Part shown: positions 5,755-5,965 of the stretch, piece after piece
Layout: each line of letters starts with the position of its first letter
Position numbering within the stretch: position 1 is the stretch's first letter
The notes under the pieces: generated by a model
The model's database searches: none
Told to the model about the DNA's origin: nothing
Seen by the model: the letters and a program-made list of their open reading frames with translations, nothing else
Assembly: GCA_003455655.1 (NCBI GenBank)
Contig: DMQP01000195.1
Location: 1 to 5,965 of the forward strand
Origin: Treponema sp.
GTDB taxonomy: Bacteria > Spirochaetota > Spirochaetia > Treponematales > Treponemataceae
Reading direction: 5' to 3'
Length of the DNA: 5,965 nt
Position numbers and translations under genes: made by a program

Positions 5755-5965
5755 ATGGTTGAACGTAACGAAGGTTTTTCTAATCTTGCTGCAGGATATT
5801 TGTTTCCTGAAGTTGCAAAGAGAAGACGCGAGTATCAGGCTAAGCATCCCGATGCAAAAATTATCAGTCTTGGAGTAGGTAACACTACAGAACCACTTAC
5901 TCCTCACATTGCACAGGCTATGGCTTCATACGCAAAAGCTCTGGGAACAGCAAAAGGATACTCTG
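5755..5965 (+). CDS. dapL: LL-diaminopimelate aminotransferase, N-terminal part (3' end outside window)
   Basis: The open frame runs from ATG 5755 to the window edge, 70 complete codons. It reads MVERNEGFSNLAAGYLFPEV ..., then HPDAKIISLGVGNTTEPLTP (31-50) and GTAKGYS (64-70). The GYLFPE(V/I)A(K/R)R, (I/L)SLG(V/I)G(D/N)TTEPL and GY(S/G) blocks are typical of DapL. The PLP lysine lies beyond the window. In the family this PLP enzyme converts tetrahydrodipicolinate directly to LL-diaminopimelate using glutamate, bypassing the acyl-blocked DAP branches. It thus supplies lysine and peptidoglycan precursors. GAGGT at 5745-5749, five bases before the ATG, supports the start. Codon use (GAA, GCA, CTT) matches the V-ATPase genes, unlike the lipoprotein next door. 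Other class I aminotransferases are less likely given the N-terminal motif. Confidence 0.9.
   Translation, partial: MVERNEGFSNLAAGYLFPEVAKRRREYQAKHPDAKIISLGVGNTTEPLTPHIAQAMASYAKALGTAKGYS

Overview
The window looks like chromosomal DNA from a spirochete, most likely a Treponema-type organism. This is inferred from the combination of a bacterial V-type (A/V) ATPase, an LL-diaminopimelate aminotransferase of the spirochete-like type (start MVERNEGFSNLAAGYLFPE), a small lipoprotein with a relaxed lipobox, and moderately AT-rich codon use. The genus is a judgement from protein resemblance, not from a marker gene.

Layout. Positions 1-3070 (+) hold a tightly packed run: the C-terminal part of V-ATPase catalytic subunit A (cut by the window edge), subunit B, subunit D, and a small universal-stress-family (UspA) protein. 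The A/B and D/Usp junctions are 4-bp ATGA overlaps, and B/D are separated by 6 bp, so these four are almost certainly cotranscribed. No membrane subunits (I, K) follow D. They must lie upstream of the window or elsewhere. Positions 3120-5081 (+) hold a two-component system: an OmpR-type response regulator and, 3 bp later, its two-pass membrane histidine kinase. A hairpin plus T-run at 5078-5117 probably ends this transcript.

Positions 5116-5565 (-) encode a small lipoprotein of unknown function, convergent with the kinase and divergent from dapL. Its codon use differs visibly from the neighbours (GAG, CGG and AGG are favoured). From 5755 (+) to the window edge is the start of dapL (lysine/peptidoglycan diaminopimelate synthesis), with its own plausible promoter.

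The most interesting part is the 189-bp gap between the lipoprotein and dapL. It contains three overlapping perfect or near-perfect inverted repeats (5591-5637, 5631-5659, 5654-5677), all built on a TTTGCA/TGCAAA core. Read on the minus strand, towards the lipoprotein, they form a 1:2 / 2:3 / 3:4 series of mutually exclusive hairpins. The last one is followed directly by a T-rich run and then by the lipoprotein Shine-Dalgarno. This has the geometry of a transcription attenuator. The alternative is a dispersed palindromic repeat element lodged upstream of a possibly acquired lipoprotein gene.
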